In this document: one piece after another, positions 5,747 through 13,142 of the stretch | Layout of the letters: the number at the start of each line of letters is the position of its first letter | How positions within the stretch are numbered: position 1 is the stretch's first letter | Assembly (NCBI GenBank): GCA_902479075.1 | Contig: CABSNK010000031.1 | Location: forward strand, 1-13,717 | DNA length: 13,717 nt | Direction: 5' to 3' | From: an uncultured Collinsella sp. | GTDB taxonomy: Bacteria > Actinomycetota > Coriobacteriia > Coriobacteriales > Coriobacteriaceae | Notes under the pieces: model-generated | Told to the model about the DNA's origin: nothing | Seen by the model: the letters and a program-made list of their open reading frames with translations, nothing else | Databases searched by the model: none | Made by a program: the position numbers and the translations under genes

Positions 5747-6931
5747 TTAACGATACTCGTCCGCCAACCGCTTCCAAGCGGGTAGCGAATTGATGATCGT
5801 TTCATAACTCACGCAATAGCCCAGGCGGAACCAACCCGGCATACCAAAGCTGTCCGAGGGAACCGCAAGCAGCTCATACTTCTTTGCGCGCTCACAAAAC
5901 GCATTCGCATCGGGCTCGAGTGCCTTCACCCACAGGTAGAAAGCACCGTCCGGCTCAACATAGGTATAGCCGTAGTCCGTCAAAGCATCAGTGAGCGCCG
6001 TGCGATTGCGAGCATAGGCCTCGATATCACTCGGCTCATCGATGCAATCGATAATCACGCGCTGGAAGAGCGCCGGTGCACATACAAAACCCAGCGTACG
6101 GGCAGCACCCGCAACAGCCGGCATCAGACGCGCAGCCTGCGGATTGGTGTTGGGAACCAAGATCCAGCCAACGCGCTCACCCGGCAGCGACAACGACTTA
6201 GAATACGAGTAACACACCACGGTGTTCTCGTAGATCGAGGGCACCCAAGGCACCTCGGCACCGTAGACAATCTCGCGGTACGGCTCATCCGAGATGAGCA
6301 TAATCGGATTCTCGGGATCACGCCGAGCGTTGGCCTCGCGCAGAACATTGGCCAGTCGCGTCAGCGTGTCGCGCGTATATACGGCACCGGTCGGGTTGTT
6401 GGGCGAGTCGATGATGACGGCCGCCGTCTTTTCGCTGATCGCCTTGAGCACGTTGTCCACGCTCAGCTGGAACGTGTCTTCATCGGCGAGCGCCTCGACA
6501 CACGTGCAGCCGGCCTTCTCAATCCACACGCGATACTCCGGGAAGTACGGGGCGATAACAACAACCTCATCGCCCGGGTTCGTAACGGCGTTGAGCGTGC
6601 AGGTGAGCGAAGCCGCGGCACCCACCGTCATAAAGACGTCCTTGCCCTCATAGCTCGTGCCAAAGCGACGGTTGAGCGATTCGGCGACGGCCGCTCGACA
6701 TTGCGGCAGGCCCGGTGCGGGGGTGTAGCCGTGCAGCTGGTCGCTCGGCAGCTCCAAGGCCTTCTTAATGGACTCAGCCACAGCAGCGGGCGCCGGAACA
6801 CTCGGGTTGCCCAGCGAAAAATCGAATACGTTTTCCGCACCGATCTGTGCCTTGCGCTCAAGACCATAGCTAAAGATCTCACGGATGATGGAGCTTTCCG
6901 CACCGCGAGCATACATAGTTTCGTTGATCAT
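5747..6931 (-). CDS. PLP-dependent aminotransferase, class I/II (aspartate-aminotransferase-like)
   Basis: This fold-type I aminotransferase has 394 aa, a normal length, and should move an amino group between an amino acid and a 2-oxo acid using pyridoxal phosphate. Seen in order: the substrate-loop region SLGNPSVP at 39-46, Asn179 in SPNNPTG, Asp215 and Tyr218 in SDEPY, the PLP Schiff-base Lys245 in YSYSKSLSLPG, and the substrate-carboxylate Arg369 in WFRLGY. All key residues are present. Substrate is not determined; aspartate, aromatic amino acids or alanine are all possible. The ATG at 6929-6931 has AAAGGGG 5 nt upstream. An in-frame extension to 7030 would add 33 residues that overlap a long inverted repeat, and I reject it. 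The gene appears monocistronic, with a candidate -10 box upstream. Confidence 0.9.
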   Translation of the reverse strand: MINETMYARGAESSIIREIFSYGLERKAQIGAENVFDFSLGNPSVPAPAAVAESIKKALELPSDQLHGYTPAPGLPQCRAAVAESLNRRFGTSYEGKDVFMTVGAAASLTCTLNAVTNPGDEVVVIAPYFPEYRVWIEKAGCTCVEALADEDTFQLSVDNVLKAISEKTAAVIIDSPNNPTGAVYTRDTLTRLANVLREANARRDPENPIMLISDEPYREIVYGAEVPWVPSIYENTVVCYSYSKSLSLPGERVGWILVPNTNPQAARLMPAVAGAARTLGFVCAPALFQRVIIDCIDEPSDIEAYARNRTALTDALTDYGYTYVEPDGAFYLWVKALEPDANAFCERAKKYELLAVPSDSFGMPGWFRLGYCVSYETIINSLPAWKRLADEYR

Positions 6932-6936
6932 CTGTT

Positions 6937-6943
6937 CCCCTTT
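6937..6943 (-). promoter_or_regulatory. Ribosome binding site deciding the aminotransferase start
   Basis: The minus strand reads AAAGGGG 5 nt before the ATG at 6929-6931. This supports the 394-residue product over the 427-residue open frame. Confidence 0.7.
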
Positions 6944-6955
6944 CGCATAGGCGCT

Positions 6956-6961
6956 ATTGTA
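6956..6961 (-). promoter_or_regulatory. Possible -10 box of the aminotransferase gene
   Basis: TACAAT on the minus strand, in the context GCGTACAAT, lies 24 nt upstream of the start codon. No good -35 hexamer is seen at 17 nt. Confidence 0.4.
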
Positions 6962-6990
6962 CGCTTTAGTCGAGCAAAGTGCCGCAGCAA

Positions 6991-7052
6991 TGTTAATTGG
7001 GGACAGACTTAAATGCGTGAAAACGCTCATTTAAGTCTGTCCCCAATCAACA
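6991..7052. repeat. Long perfect inverted repeat with GGGGACAGACTT core (REP-like)
   Basis: Arms at 6996-7015 and 7028-7047 are perfect 20-bp reverse complements (ATTGGGGACAGACTTAAATG). Beyond one A/C mismatch the pairing continues for four more pairs (TGTT/AACA). The 12-nt centre can form CGT-GAAA-ACG, a GNRA-type tetraloop. The element lies upstream of the aminotransferase and downstream of the ftsH terminator. There is no T-tract, so a terminator is unlikely. Its form resembles REP or miniature elements mobilised by IS200-type (Y1) transposases; that link is inference. Confidence 0.75.
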
Positions 7053-7070
7053 GACAGCCCCATATCGCTC

Positions 7071-7110
7071 AAAAGAAAAAGCCTCCGCAGGTTTCCCCGC
7101 GGAGGCTTTT
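7071..7110 (-). terminator. Intrinsic terminator of the tilS-hpt-ftsH cluster
   Basis: On the minus strand AAAAGCCTCCGC and GCGGAGGCTTTT form a perfect 12-bp stem (arms 7099-7110 and 7077-7088) with a 10-nt loop, followed by TTCTTTT. It starts 10 nt after the ftsH stop codon and is a classical Rho-independent terminator. Confidence 0.92.
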
Positions 7111-7120
7111 GTTACAAGGG

Positions 7121-9259
7121 CTATTTGTCGGTGTCGACGTCGGCATCGGCGTTGACGGCACGGTCATCGCCAGCGTCACCGGATGCCACTTCAGCATCCT
7201 CCTGCATGGCCGCCTGCGCAAAAGCTGCGGCATCAGCCGCCAGCTCCTCCTCGCTCATACGAGGCATGCGCTTTTTGGCCGGCATGCCGGCCGCCTTGGC
7301 GTTGCGCTCCTCCTTGGCCGCCAGGATATCGCCCTCGCGCTCAAGGTAGGCATCCCACTCGTTGTCGAGCAGGACGTTCACGGCGTCGCCCTCGACGGTC
7401 TCGCGCTCAAGCAGCACCTTCGCCATCAGATCGAGTTGATCGCGACGGGCATCCAGAATCTCGACCGCACGGCGATGGGCTTCGCGCATGATGCGCTGAA
7501 CCTCGATATCGATGCGGCGTGCCGTCTCCTCGGAGTAATCCTGGTGATCGGCGTAATCGCGACCAAGGAACACCTGATGCTGTGCCTCGCCAAACACCTG
7601 CGTGCCCAGCTCCTCGCTCATGCCCAAACGCGTAACCATCTCGCGTGCCATCTTGGTCGCGCGCTCCAGGTCGTTGCTCGCGCCCGACGTGATGTCATCG
7701 CACATGAGCTCCTCGGCAACGCGGCCGCCCAAGAACACGGCAAGCTCGTCGAGCATCTCGTTCTTGGTCTTGAGGAAGTGATCCTCCTGCGGAAGCTGCA
7801 ACGTGTAGCCCAGAGCCTGGCCGCGGCTGACGATCGAAATCTTATGAACCGGATCGGAGTGCTCCAAGATGTGACCCACCAAAGCGTGACCGCTCTCATG
7901 ATAGGCAATCGTGGTGCGCTCGGCCTCGGTCATCACGCGACCCTTGCGTTGCGGTCCGGCAATCACGCGCTCCATCGACTCCTCGACCTCGTCCATCGAG
8001 ATGACAGAACGATGACGGCGAGCGGCCAGCAGCGCAGACTCGTTGAGCAGGTTTGCCAGATCGGCACCGGTAAAGCCAACGGTCATCTGGGCGAGTTTCT
8101 CAAACTTAACGTCCTCGTCCATCGGCTTATTCTCGGCATGCACGCGCAAGATCTGCTCGCGGCCCTTTACGTCCGGACGGTCGACCGTGACCTGGCGGTC
8201 AAAACGACCGGGGCGCAGCAATGCCGGATCCAGGATGTCAGGACGGTTGGTCGCAGCGATCAGGATGACCGACTCGCTCTCCTCAAAACCGTCCATCTCT
8301 ACCAGCAGCTGGTTGAGCGTCTGCTCGCGCTCGTCGTGGCCGCCGCCCAGACCGGCTCCGCGCTGACGTCCCACGGCATCGATCTCGTCAATAAAGATGA
8401 TCGACGGAGCCTGAGACTTGGCCTCCTTAAAGAGGTCGCGCACGCGGCTGGCACCGACACCCACGAACATCTCGACAAAGTCAGAACCAGAGATGCTAAA
8501 GAACGGCACGCCCGCCTCGCCGGCAACGGCCTTGGCCAGCAGCGTCTTACCGGTACCCGGAGGGCCCACCAGCAAAACGCCGCGCGGGATCTTGGCACCC
8601 AGTTTGCGATAGCGGTCCGGATCGCTTAGGAAGTCGCGGATCTCCTCGAGCTCCTCGACGGCCTCGTCCACGCCGGCCACGTCCTCGAACTTGACCTTGG
8701 GACGCGTAGCCTCGTTGGTCTTGGCATTGGTCTTGCCAAACTGCATGTTCCTGTTATTGGCGCCCATCATCTGGCGCATAAAGTAGAACATGATGGCGAT
8801 CAGGGCGATCGTCGGCAGCACGCTCATCGCCAGGTCGCCCCAAAAATCGGGGTCGTTGGTGTTGACGATGTACTTGGTATCGGGGTGCTCCGCCATAAGC
8901 TCGGCAAGCGAATCGGAGCCGACATAGGTCGAGGAGAAGCTCTTGAGCTCGCTCGTATCGCCCTTGTCCTTTTTCGTCTTCCAGTAATGCCCCGCCACGC
9001 TTCCGTCTTGAACCGTATAGGTCAAATCTTCGACGCGATCCTGCTTAATGGCACTGACCATCTCGCTCGTCGCGAGCTTAACGGTATTGCTGGAGTTGGC
9101 AAAGCCGGAACCCATATTAAAGAAGGCATAGCCCAGAAGCGCGCAAGCCAAAAGAAAATACAGCCAGCCCGTACGCGTGGGCTTCTTGCCTCCGGGCATC
9201 CCCGGAATCTTTGGGTCCCGGGGAGTCTGGGGATTGTTGTCGTTACGGTCGTCGGGCAT
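7121..9259 (-). CDS. ftsH: ATP-dependent zinc metalloprotease FtsH
   Basis: This is a membrane-anchored AAA+ protease of 712 aa that degrades misfolded membrane proteins and regulators. Two hydrophobic segments (about 31-48 and 144-161) flank an external domain. The AAA module has Walker A GPPGTGKT 232-239, pore loop FVGV 265-268, Walker B IIFIDEID 287-294, and second region of homology with ATNRPD at 336-341 and Arg349/Arg352. The zinc site is HESGH 454-458, with Asp530 in SNDLERAT as the third ligand. The C-terminus (about 660-712) is a low-complexity Asp/Glu/Ala tail, and the N-terminus is Pro/Asn/Asp-rich. The ATG at 9257-9259 lies one base after the hpt stop codon, and its GGAGG lies inside the hpt 3' end about 12 nt upstream. 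Both point to coupled translation. Long antisense frames opposite the gene are shadows. Confidence 0.98.
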   Translation of the reverse strand: MPDDRNDNNPQTPRDPKIPGMPGGKKPTRTGWLYFLLACALLGYAFFNMGSGFANSSNTVKLATSEMVSAIKQDRVEDLTYTVQDGSVAGHYWKTKKDKGDTSELKSFSSTYVGSDSLAELMAEHPDTKYIVNTNDPDFWGDLAMSVLPTIALIAIMFYFMRQMMGANNRNMQFGKTNAKTNEATRPKVKFEDVAGVDEAVEELEEIRDFLSDPDRYRKLGAKIPRGVLLVGPPGTGKTLLAKAVAGEAGVPFFSISGSDFVEMFVGVGASRVRDLFKEAKSQAPSIIFIDEIDAVGRQRGAGLGGGHDEREQTLNQLLVEMDGFEESESVILIAATNRPDILDPALLRPGRFDRQVTVDRPDVKGREQILRVHAENKPMDEDVKFEKLAQMTVGFTGADLANLLNESALLAARRHRSVISMDEVEESMERVIAGPQRKGRVMTEAERTTIAYHESGHALVGHILEHSDPVHKISIVSRGQALGYTLQLPQEDHFLKTKNEMLDELAVFLGGRVAEELMCDDITSGASNDLERATKMAREMVTRLGMSEELGTQVFGEAQHQVFLGRDYADHQDYSEETARRIDIEVQRIMREAHRRAVEILDARRDQLDLMAKVLLERETVEGDAVNVLLDNEWDAYLEREGDILAAKEERNAKAAGMPAKKRMPRMSEEELAADAAAFAQAAMQEDAEVASGDAGDDRAVNADADVDTDK

Positions 9260-9260
9260 C

Positions 9261-9809
9261 TTACGAATAAACCTCCGGTTTCAAAATGCCCAGATACGGA
9301 AGGTTGCGATAGCGCTCGGCATAGTCGAGGCCGTAGCCCACCACAAAGGCATCGGGGCAATGGGTTCCAACATACTTGGGCGTGATGGCCGAGGTACGGT
9401 CCTCAACGTCCTTCCACAGGAAGGCAGCAACCTCCAGCGAAGCGGGCTTGCGGCTCTCGAGGTTCTTCATCAGGTACTTGAGGGTCAGGCCCGAGTCCAG
9501 AATGTCCTCGACGATCAGCACGTCGCGACCACGGATGTCGATATCCAGGTCCTTAATGATACGCACGATGCCCGAAGACTTCACACCGTCGCCATAGCTC
9601 GAAACAGCCATGAAATCGATGTTGGTCGGCAGCTCGATCTTGCGCATCAGGTCGCCCATAAAGACAACGGCGCCGCGCAGAACCGCGATCAACACCAGAT
9701 CCTTACCAGCGTAGTCGCGCGTAATCTCCTCGCCCAGGCGAGAAACGATACCTTCGATATCCTCCTGCGTAAACAGAACCTTCTCGATATCCGGATGTTG
9801 AGAAGCCAT
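9261..9809 (-). CDS. hpt: Hypoxanthine phosphoribosyltransferase
   Basis: This purine-salvage enzyme of 182 aa joins hypoxanthine or guanine to PRPP, giving IMP or GMP. The PRPP-binding motif is VLIVEDILDSGLTL at residues 97-110, with the adjacent acidic pair Glu101-Asp102. The flexible-loop SYGDG is at 71-75, and the C-terminal purine-binding segment DAFVVGYGLDYAERYRNLPY is at 153-172. The length is typical. The ATG at 9807-9809 has an AAAGGG ribosome binding site about 5 nt upstream. It sits 148 nt after tilS and one base before ftsH. This order is common in bacteria; in Bacillus, HprT and TilS are known to act together in regulating ftsH. Whether that holds here is not shown. Confidence 0.96.
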   Translation of the reverse strand: MASQHPDIEKVLFTQEDIEGIVSRLGEEITRDYAGKDLVLIAVLRGAVVFMGDLMRKIELPTNIDFMAVSSYGDGVKSSGIVRIIKDLDIDIRGRDVLIVEDILDSGLTLKYLMKNLESRKPASLEVAAFLWKDVEDRTSAITPKYVGTHCPDAFVVGYGLDYAERYRNLPYLGILKPEVYS

Positions 9810-9866
9810 GACAACCCTTTCTTGTGCCTAATCGCCCACACACCGCCGTATGGACGCGAACTACAC

Positions 9867-9872
9867 ATTCTA
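9867..9872 (-). promoter_or_regulatory. Possible -10 box for hpt-ftsH
   Basis: TAGAAT on the minus strand lies 57 nt upstream of the hpt ATG. The matching -35 position (GGAAAA) is poor. A 7-bp perfect hairpin, CCCGCGC/GCGCGGG (9898-9918), lies between it and the tilS stop. That hairpin has no T-tract and may be an mRNA processing or stabilising structure. Confidence 0.3.
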
Positions 9873-9957
9873 GCAGCGCACGGGGTATATTTTCCAGCCC
9901 GCGCACCATCAGCGCGGGAATACCGTCAACGCCGCACAGAAAAGCTGGTGCGAGGGG

Positions 9958-11496
9958 CTAACCCGCGTCGACCACACGAAGCAGATAGGCCACGCGCGTC
10001 GCCGCCGTGCACTTAAAACGCTCGTCCGCGCGAACTCCGGCGACCCACACCACGGCACCCCCCGGCGCCGTCCTCACCATGGGCACGCCGGCGCGCTCGG
10101 AAACGGGAATGCGAGCCTCTCCTAGCAAGTCGGATACCTTCTTGCTTCGACCACTCATTCCTAACGGGCACATCACGTCTCCCGGTGCGGGACCGTCCAC
10201 CCACAGGCGCGCCAATCGCGCCTCGGCAGGGATCTCGCCACGCGAGCCCGCCAAGATCCGCTCACTATCGCTGTCGGCAAAACCCAGGGCAGCCGCATCT
10301 ACCAAAGCTGCCACTTCCCCGGCAGCCGCAAGCTCACGGGCGCGGCGCACGATATCGCATCCCGGTTCAACGGCCATCGGCTCTGCGACCAGCATACGTC
10401 CCCCGCCCAACGGCAAACGACCGGGTACGGTAACCCAGTCCGCGACCAGGCCCTCGCGAGCCACCGGAGCCTTAAACGCCAGCATGCCAAATTCGACGCG
10501 TGCGTCAATTCCCGCCGGAAGCGTGACCGAGCCGGCGCCCTCGGCAACGCAGGAAAGGACTCGCTCCACATGTCGCATCTCTGGACGAGCGTCCGGATCG
10601 ATGCGTTTGATCGCCAGTCGCACGATGCGCCGCGCGATTACCACCTCGGCCGCAGCAAGGCGTCTGGCATCGAGCACCAGCGCGCCCGCCGCCTCTTTAC
10701 GCAAACAGCTTCGAAACGCCTGCGCCGACAGCTGGGATAGAAACGCGTCTTCGTCACCCAAGATCTCACAGGCGGCGCCGATCGTCTTGCACACGCTCGC
10801 ATTACGCTGTGCCACCACTGGCATTACCCGATGGCGCACGTAGTTTCGCAGATACGAGATATCCTCATTGCTCTCGTCCTCACGCCACGGCTGACCATGT
10901 ACCTGTAGATAGCCCACGAGCTCGCCATGAGTTAGGTCGAGCAAGGGGCGCACCACGATATTCCTCCGGCGAGGAATGCTCGATAGGCCAGCGGGCCCTG
11001 AACCCTTAATCGCGTTCATCAAAAACGTTTCCGCGCGATCCGAAGACGTGTGCGCGGTGCAGATACGAGCCGCCGTTCGCGGTGCCCCCGTCTGGGCGCA
11101 GAGCTCGCGAACATACCTCCGCGCCGCGGCATAGCGCACCTCGCGGGCCGCGGCCTCAATATTGCCCGACTCCCCATCAAAATAAGCGTGCTCCACGCAC
11201 AGCGGTAAACCATATTTCGCGCAGAGCTCACGCACAAAGGCCTCGTCGCCATCGGACGCCTTGCCGCGCAGATGATGGTTTACATGCAGCACATGCAGGC
11301 GCTCGCGAGCAATGGGGGCAACACCGCGTCCGTCTTGGATATCCAGCTTTGATGTGCACGCCATAAGAAGCAGTGCCGTCGAGTCCGCGCCGCCTGATAC
11401 CATGAGCACGACAGGAGCAGCCTGCTGCCTCGTCCGGGTCTCATCGACTGCCCCAGGCACGGCATGGTGTCCATAATGCTGAGATACCGTAGGCAT
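9958..11496 (-). CDS. tilS: tRNA(Ile)-lysidine synthetase
   Basis: This enzyme attaches lysine to C34 of the tRNA-Ile CAU anticodon using ATP, so that the tRNA reads AUA. The protein has 512 aa. The PP-loop SGGADS is at residues 34-39, HVNHHLRG at 71-78, and the ESNEDISYLRNYVRHRVMP block at 208-226. The C-terminal TilS domain at about 439-496 includes PLGMSGRSKKVSDLLGEA and DERF. The motif usually written HxxDDQxET reads THTSSDRAET-like here (AHTSSDRAET, 148-157): one Asp is Ser, Gln is Arg, and the usual His is Thr. From memory this looks typical of Coriobacteriia rather than a defect, but I could not check. The ATG at 11494-11496 has GAGGAGG 6 nt upstream. It is first of the tilS-hpt-ftsH set and divergent from the hydrolase gene by 48 nt. 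Confidence 0.94.
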   Translation of the reverse strand: MPTVSQHYGHHAVPGAVDETRTRQQAAPVVLMVSGGADSTALLLMACTSKLDIQDGRGVAPIARERLHVLHVNHHLRGKASDGDEAFVRELCAKYGLPLCVEHAYFDGESGNIEAAAREVRYAAARRYVRELCAQTGAPRTAARICTAHTSSDRAETFLMNAIKGSGPAGLSSIPRRRNIVVRPLLDLTHGELVGYLQVHGQPWREDESNEDISYLRNYVRHRVMPVVAQRNASVCKTIGAACEILGDEDAFLSQLSAQAFRSCLRKEAAGALVLDARRLAAAEVVIARRIVRLAIKRIDPDARPEMRHVERVLSCVAEGAGSVTLPAGIDARVEFGMLAFKAPVAREGLVADWVTVPGRLPLGGGRMLVAEPMAVEPGCDIVRRARELAAAGEVAALVDAAALGFADSDSERILAGSRGEIPAEARLARLWVDGPAPGDVMCPLGMSGRSKKVSDLLGEARIPVSERAGVPMVRTAPGGAVVWVAGVRADERFKCTAATRVAYLLRVVDAG

Positions 11497-11524
11497 TTGC
11501 TTCCTCCTCTATTCGTCCGCACCC

Positions 11525-11530
11525 ATTGTA
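11525..11530 (-). promoter_or_regulatory. Possible -10 box of tilS
   Basis: TACAAT on the minus strand lies 28 nt upstream of the tilS ATG, within the 48-nt divergent gap. The -35 would fall inside the start of the opposite gene and matches poorly. Confidence 0.4.
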
Positions 11531-11544
11531 TCCTTTGGAATCTT

Positions 11545-12354
11545 ATGTCTCGTCTGCACCTTCATATCCTCGGCAGTGGCTCTAAAGGCAACTGCGCACT
11601 CATCGAGGGCCCGCAGGGGCTCATTATGCTCGATGACGGACTGTCTCGCCGCGAAACGCTCAAACGCATGGCGGAACTCGGACTGTCGGCAGACGACGTG
11701 TACGCCCTTGTTGTCACCCATGAACACAGCGACCACATCAAGGGGCTTGAGGTATGGTGCAAGCATTGGAATGGCCCGGTCTTTTCCAGCAGAGGCACAC
11801 TCGCATCAAAAGAAAGCCTCGCACATCTGCCTGTTGAGGAATTCGATCCAGGCGACACCCTCTCAATTGCCGGAGTCCACATTCAGACGTATTCGACATC
11901 CCACGACGTCGTCAATCCCGTCGGCTACCGTTTTGACGCCCAGGGTGATTCGGTTGGCTTTGCCACCGACACCGGCGAGTTGTCAAAGCATGCCATCGAT
12001 ACGCTCAAGGACTGTCGCATTCTCGCACTCGAAAGCAACCACGATGTAGCCATGCTACGTCAAGGAGATTATCCTCGCTTTCTTCAGGAACGTATCCTGT
12101 CTGCAAAAGGGCATCTCTCCAACGATCAGGCCGCCGATGCCGCACGCGCGCTGGTAACAGATCGCACCGAGCAGCTTATCGCGATGCACATTAGCCAAGA
12201 CAACAATCGTCCAAGCCTTACCGTCAAAAGCTACGCAAGCTCCCTCGACGCAACACTCGACAACGAGCTTGGTAGCACCGCCACCCGCGTTGAGGGGCTG
12301 CATAAACTCACGATACGTCCCGCGGGGCAATATCGGCCCATGACCATTCGGTAG
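11545..12354 (+). CDS. Metallo-beta-lactamase-fold hydrolase, YycJ/WalJ-like
   Basis: This is a cytoplasmic metal-dependent hydrolase of 269 aa. It resembles the YycJ/WalJ (VicX) family, thought to be nucleases or phosphodiesterases linked to DNA metabolism. It opens with LHILGSGSKGNCALIEG, typical of the group. The metal motif is HEHSDH at 59-64; further ligand positions are His120 in TSHD, Asp142 in TDTG, His190 in KGHLSN and His215 in AMHISQDNN. The ATG at 11545 fits the family's normal N-terminus. An upstream in-frame ATG at 11464 would overlap tilS and add 27 atypical residues. Shine-Dalgarno support is weak (TTTGGAA). In Firmicutes this gene often lies with walRK; no such partner is seen here. 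It converges on hsp20 and ends at a strong terminator. Confidence 0.9.
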   Translation: MSRLHLHILGSGSKGNCALIEGPQGLIMLDDGLSRRETLKRMAELGLSADDVYALVVTHEHSDHIKGLEVWCKHWNGPVFSSRGTLASKESLAHLPVEEFDPGDTLSIAGVHIQTYSTSHDVVNPVGYRFDAQGDSVGFATDTGELSKHAIDTLKDCRILALESNHDVAMLRQGDYPRFLQERILSAKGHLSNDQAADAARALVTDRTEQLIAMHISQDNNRPSLTVKSYASSLDATLDNELGSTATRVEGLHKLTIRPAGQYRPMTIR

Positions 12355-12367
12355 GGCATCTCAAATA

Positions 12368-12400
12368 AAAAGGGGCCGGGAATCACTTCCCGGCCCCCTT
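12368..12400. terminator. Bidirectional terminator between hydrolase and hsp20 genes
   Basis: A perfect 11-bp stem GGGGCCGGGAA/TTCCCGGCCCC (12372-12397) closes a TCAC tetraloop. An A-run on the left gives a T-tract for minus-strand transcripts (CCTTTTTATTTG). It lies 17 nt after the hydrolase stop and 35 nt after the hsp20 stop. Confidence 0.9.
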
Positions 12401-12432
12401 AACGCAGGCACCAATGTTAATAGGCGATAGCC

Positions 12433-12864
12433 TTAGTCGATGGAAATCTTCGTAACGTTCTTCTTCTCGACAATCTTAGGAACCGTAACGGTAAGGATGC
12501 CATCAGCGTACTTTGCAGAAAGGCCCTCGCTCGAAGCATCCTTCAGGTACACGCCGCGCGTCGCGCTGTACGAGCTGAACTCCTTCTGCAGGAAGTTCTT
12601 ACCCTCGTTCTCCTCGTCTTCCTCCACATTCACGCTAATGGACAGACGGCCCTCGTTAAGCTCGACATCGATATCGTCCTTGGCGACGCCGGTCAGATAA
12701 GCCTTGACCTCATAGCCATCGCCCTTATCCTCAACGTCAACGGGGAACGCCTTAGAGGCAATCGAGCTGTTCGCTAGGTCGCTCATATCATCAAAGAGAT
12801 CAAACAACGAGCTAGCAGAGGGACGAACACCAAAAACCGAACGATAAGGAACCATGCTTGCCAT
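12433..12864 (-). CDS. Small heat-shock protein, Hsp20/alpha-crystallin family
   Basis: This ATP-independent holdase chaperone of 143 aa forms oligomers and binds unfolding proteins. The N-terminal arm (1-39) has the usual SLFDLFDDM amphipathic segment. The alpha-crystallin domain spans about 40-132, beginning FPVDVEDKGDGYEVKAYLTG and ending with the conserved AKYADGILTVTVPK at 117-130. The C-terminus carries an IxI motif (Ile140-Ser-Ile142) for oligomer contacts. The ATG at 12862-12864 has AAAGGAG 8 nt upstream. An in-frame ATG at 12897 adds eleven residues but has no good Shine-Dalgarno. The upstream region is AT-rich with several repeats. I see no CIRCE, HAIR (HspR) or CtsR box, so the heat regulation, if any, uses something else. 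Confidence 0.94.
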   Translation of the reverse strand: MASMVPYRSVFGVRPSASSLFDLFDDMSDLANSSIASKAFPVDVEDKGDGYEVKAYLTGVAKDDIDVELNEGRLSISVNVEEDEENEGKNFLQKEFSSYSATRGVYLKDASSEGLSAKYADGILTVTVPKIVEKKNVTKISID

Positions 12865-12872
12865 GACTACCA

Positions 12873-12879
12873 CTCCTTT
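12873..12879 (-). promoter_or_regulatory. Ribosome binding site of hsp20, partly pairable
   Basis: The minus strand reads AAAGGAG 8 nt before the ATG, which fixes the start at 12864. In the mRNA the last bases, continuing GAGTGG, can pair with CCACTT encoded at 12903-12908, six pairs including one G-U. Confidence 0.6.
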
Positions 12880-13075
12880 AAGGGACTGCCGAGCCATCTT
12901 CTAAGTGGCAGGGACTTCTTTTGACGCTCTAATATATGCCCATCCATTTCTTATATATACATTTTGATATAAAGTTTTTTAAGTCTCTTTCTATAAGCAT
13001 ATCTAAGTCTGGTCGACTAAGGTTTTAACGAAGCTAAAGTTCTTTGAACCGTGCCTTAAATACCATATACGCGGC

Positions 13076-13104
13076 CTGTCAAAACGAAGCGGAGGGCTTA
13101 CAAT
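13076..13104 (+). promoter_or_regulatory. Predicted promoter of the small membrane protein gene
   Basis: CTGTCA (13076-13081, four of six) and TACAAT (13099-13104, five of six) are 17 nt apart. The start codon lies 38 nt downstream of the -10 box. Confidence 0.55.
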
Positions 13105-13142
13105 GAGCGCATACACGTTGTTAATGACAACCTAAGGGCATC

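Larger units (their letters stand above)
12865..13142. other. AT-rich divergent regulatory region between hsp20 and the small membrane protein gene
   Basis: No gene is seen. The middle (about 12925-13070) is much richer in A/T than the rest of the window. It holds a TTATAT/ATATAA inverted repeat with a 10-nt spacer (12951-12972). It also holds an imperfect operator-like repeat CTAAGTC-N5-GACTAAG (13003-13021, one mismatched pair). A weak minus-strand promoter is possible for hsp20: TTAAAA (13023-13028), 17 nt, TAGATA (13000-13005). Its leader would be about 130 nt long. Confidence 0.5.

Noticed and set aside
5559..5777. Minus-strand open frame of 72 codons between the aminotransferase and phosphoesterase genes
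   Set aside because: It overlaps both neighbours out of frame, lacks a ribosome binding site, and its region is better explained by a promoter and a hairpin.
6932..7030. N-terminal extension of the aminotransferase
   Set aside because: It passes through the inverted repeat and has no Shine-Dalgarno, while the ATG at 6931 has a good one and a family-typical N-terminus.
7013..8629. Long plus-strand open frame of 538 codons
   Set aside because: It lies opposite ftsH, whose motifs are all intact. The antisense product is a Leu/His/Arg-rich shadow typical of GC-rich genes and starts inside the inverted repeat.
9898..9918. Hairpin after tilS as a terminator
   Set aside because: The 7-bp stem is perfect, but no T-tract follows it on either strand.
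9177..10016. Plus-strand open frame of 279 codons
   Set aside because: It runs antisense through ftsH, all of hpt and the end of tilS; no domain is visible.
12865..13142. CIRCE, HAIR or CtsR sites before hsp20
   Set aside because: No TTAGCACTC/GAGTGCTAA, CTTGAGT/ACTCAAG or tandem GGTCAAA was found; the repeats present do not match these.
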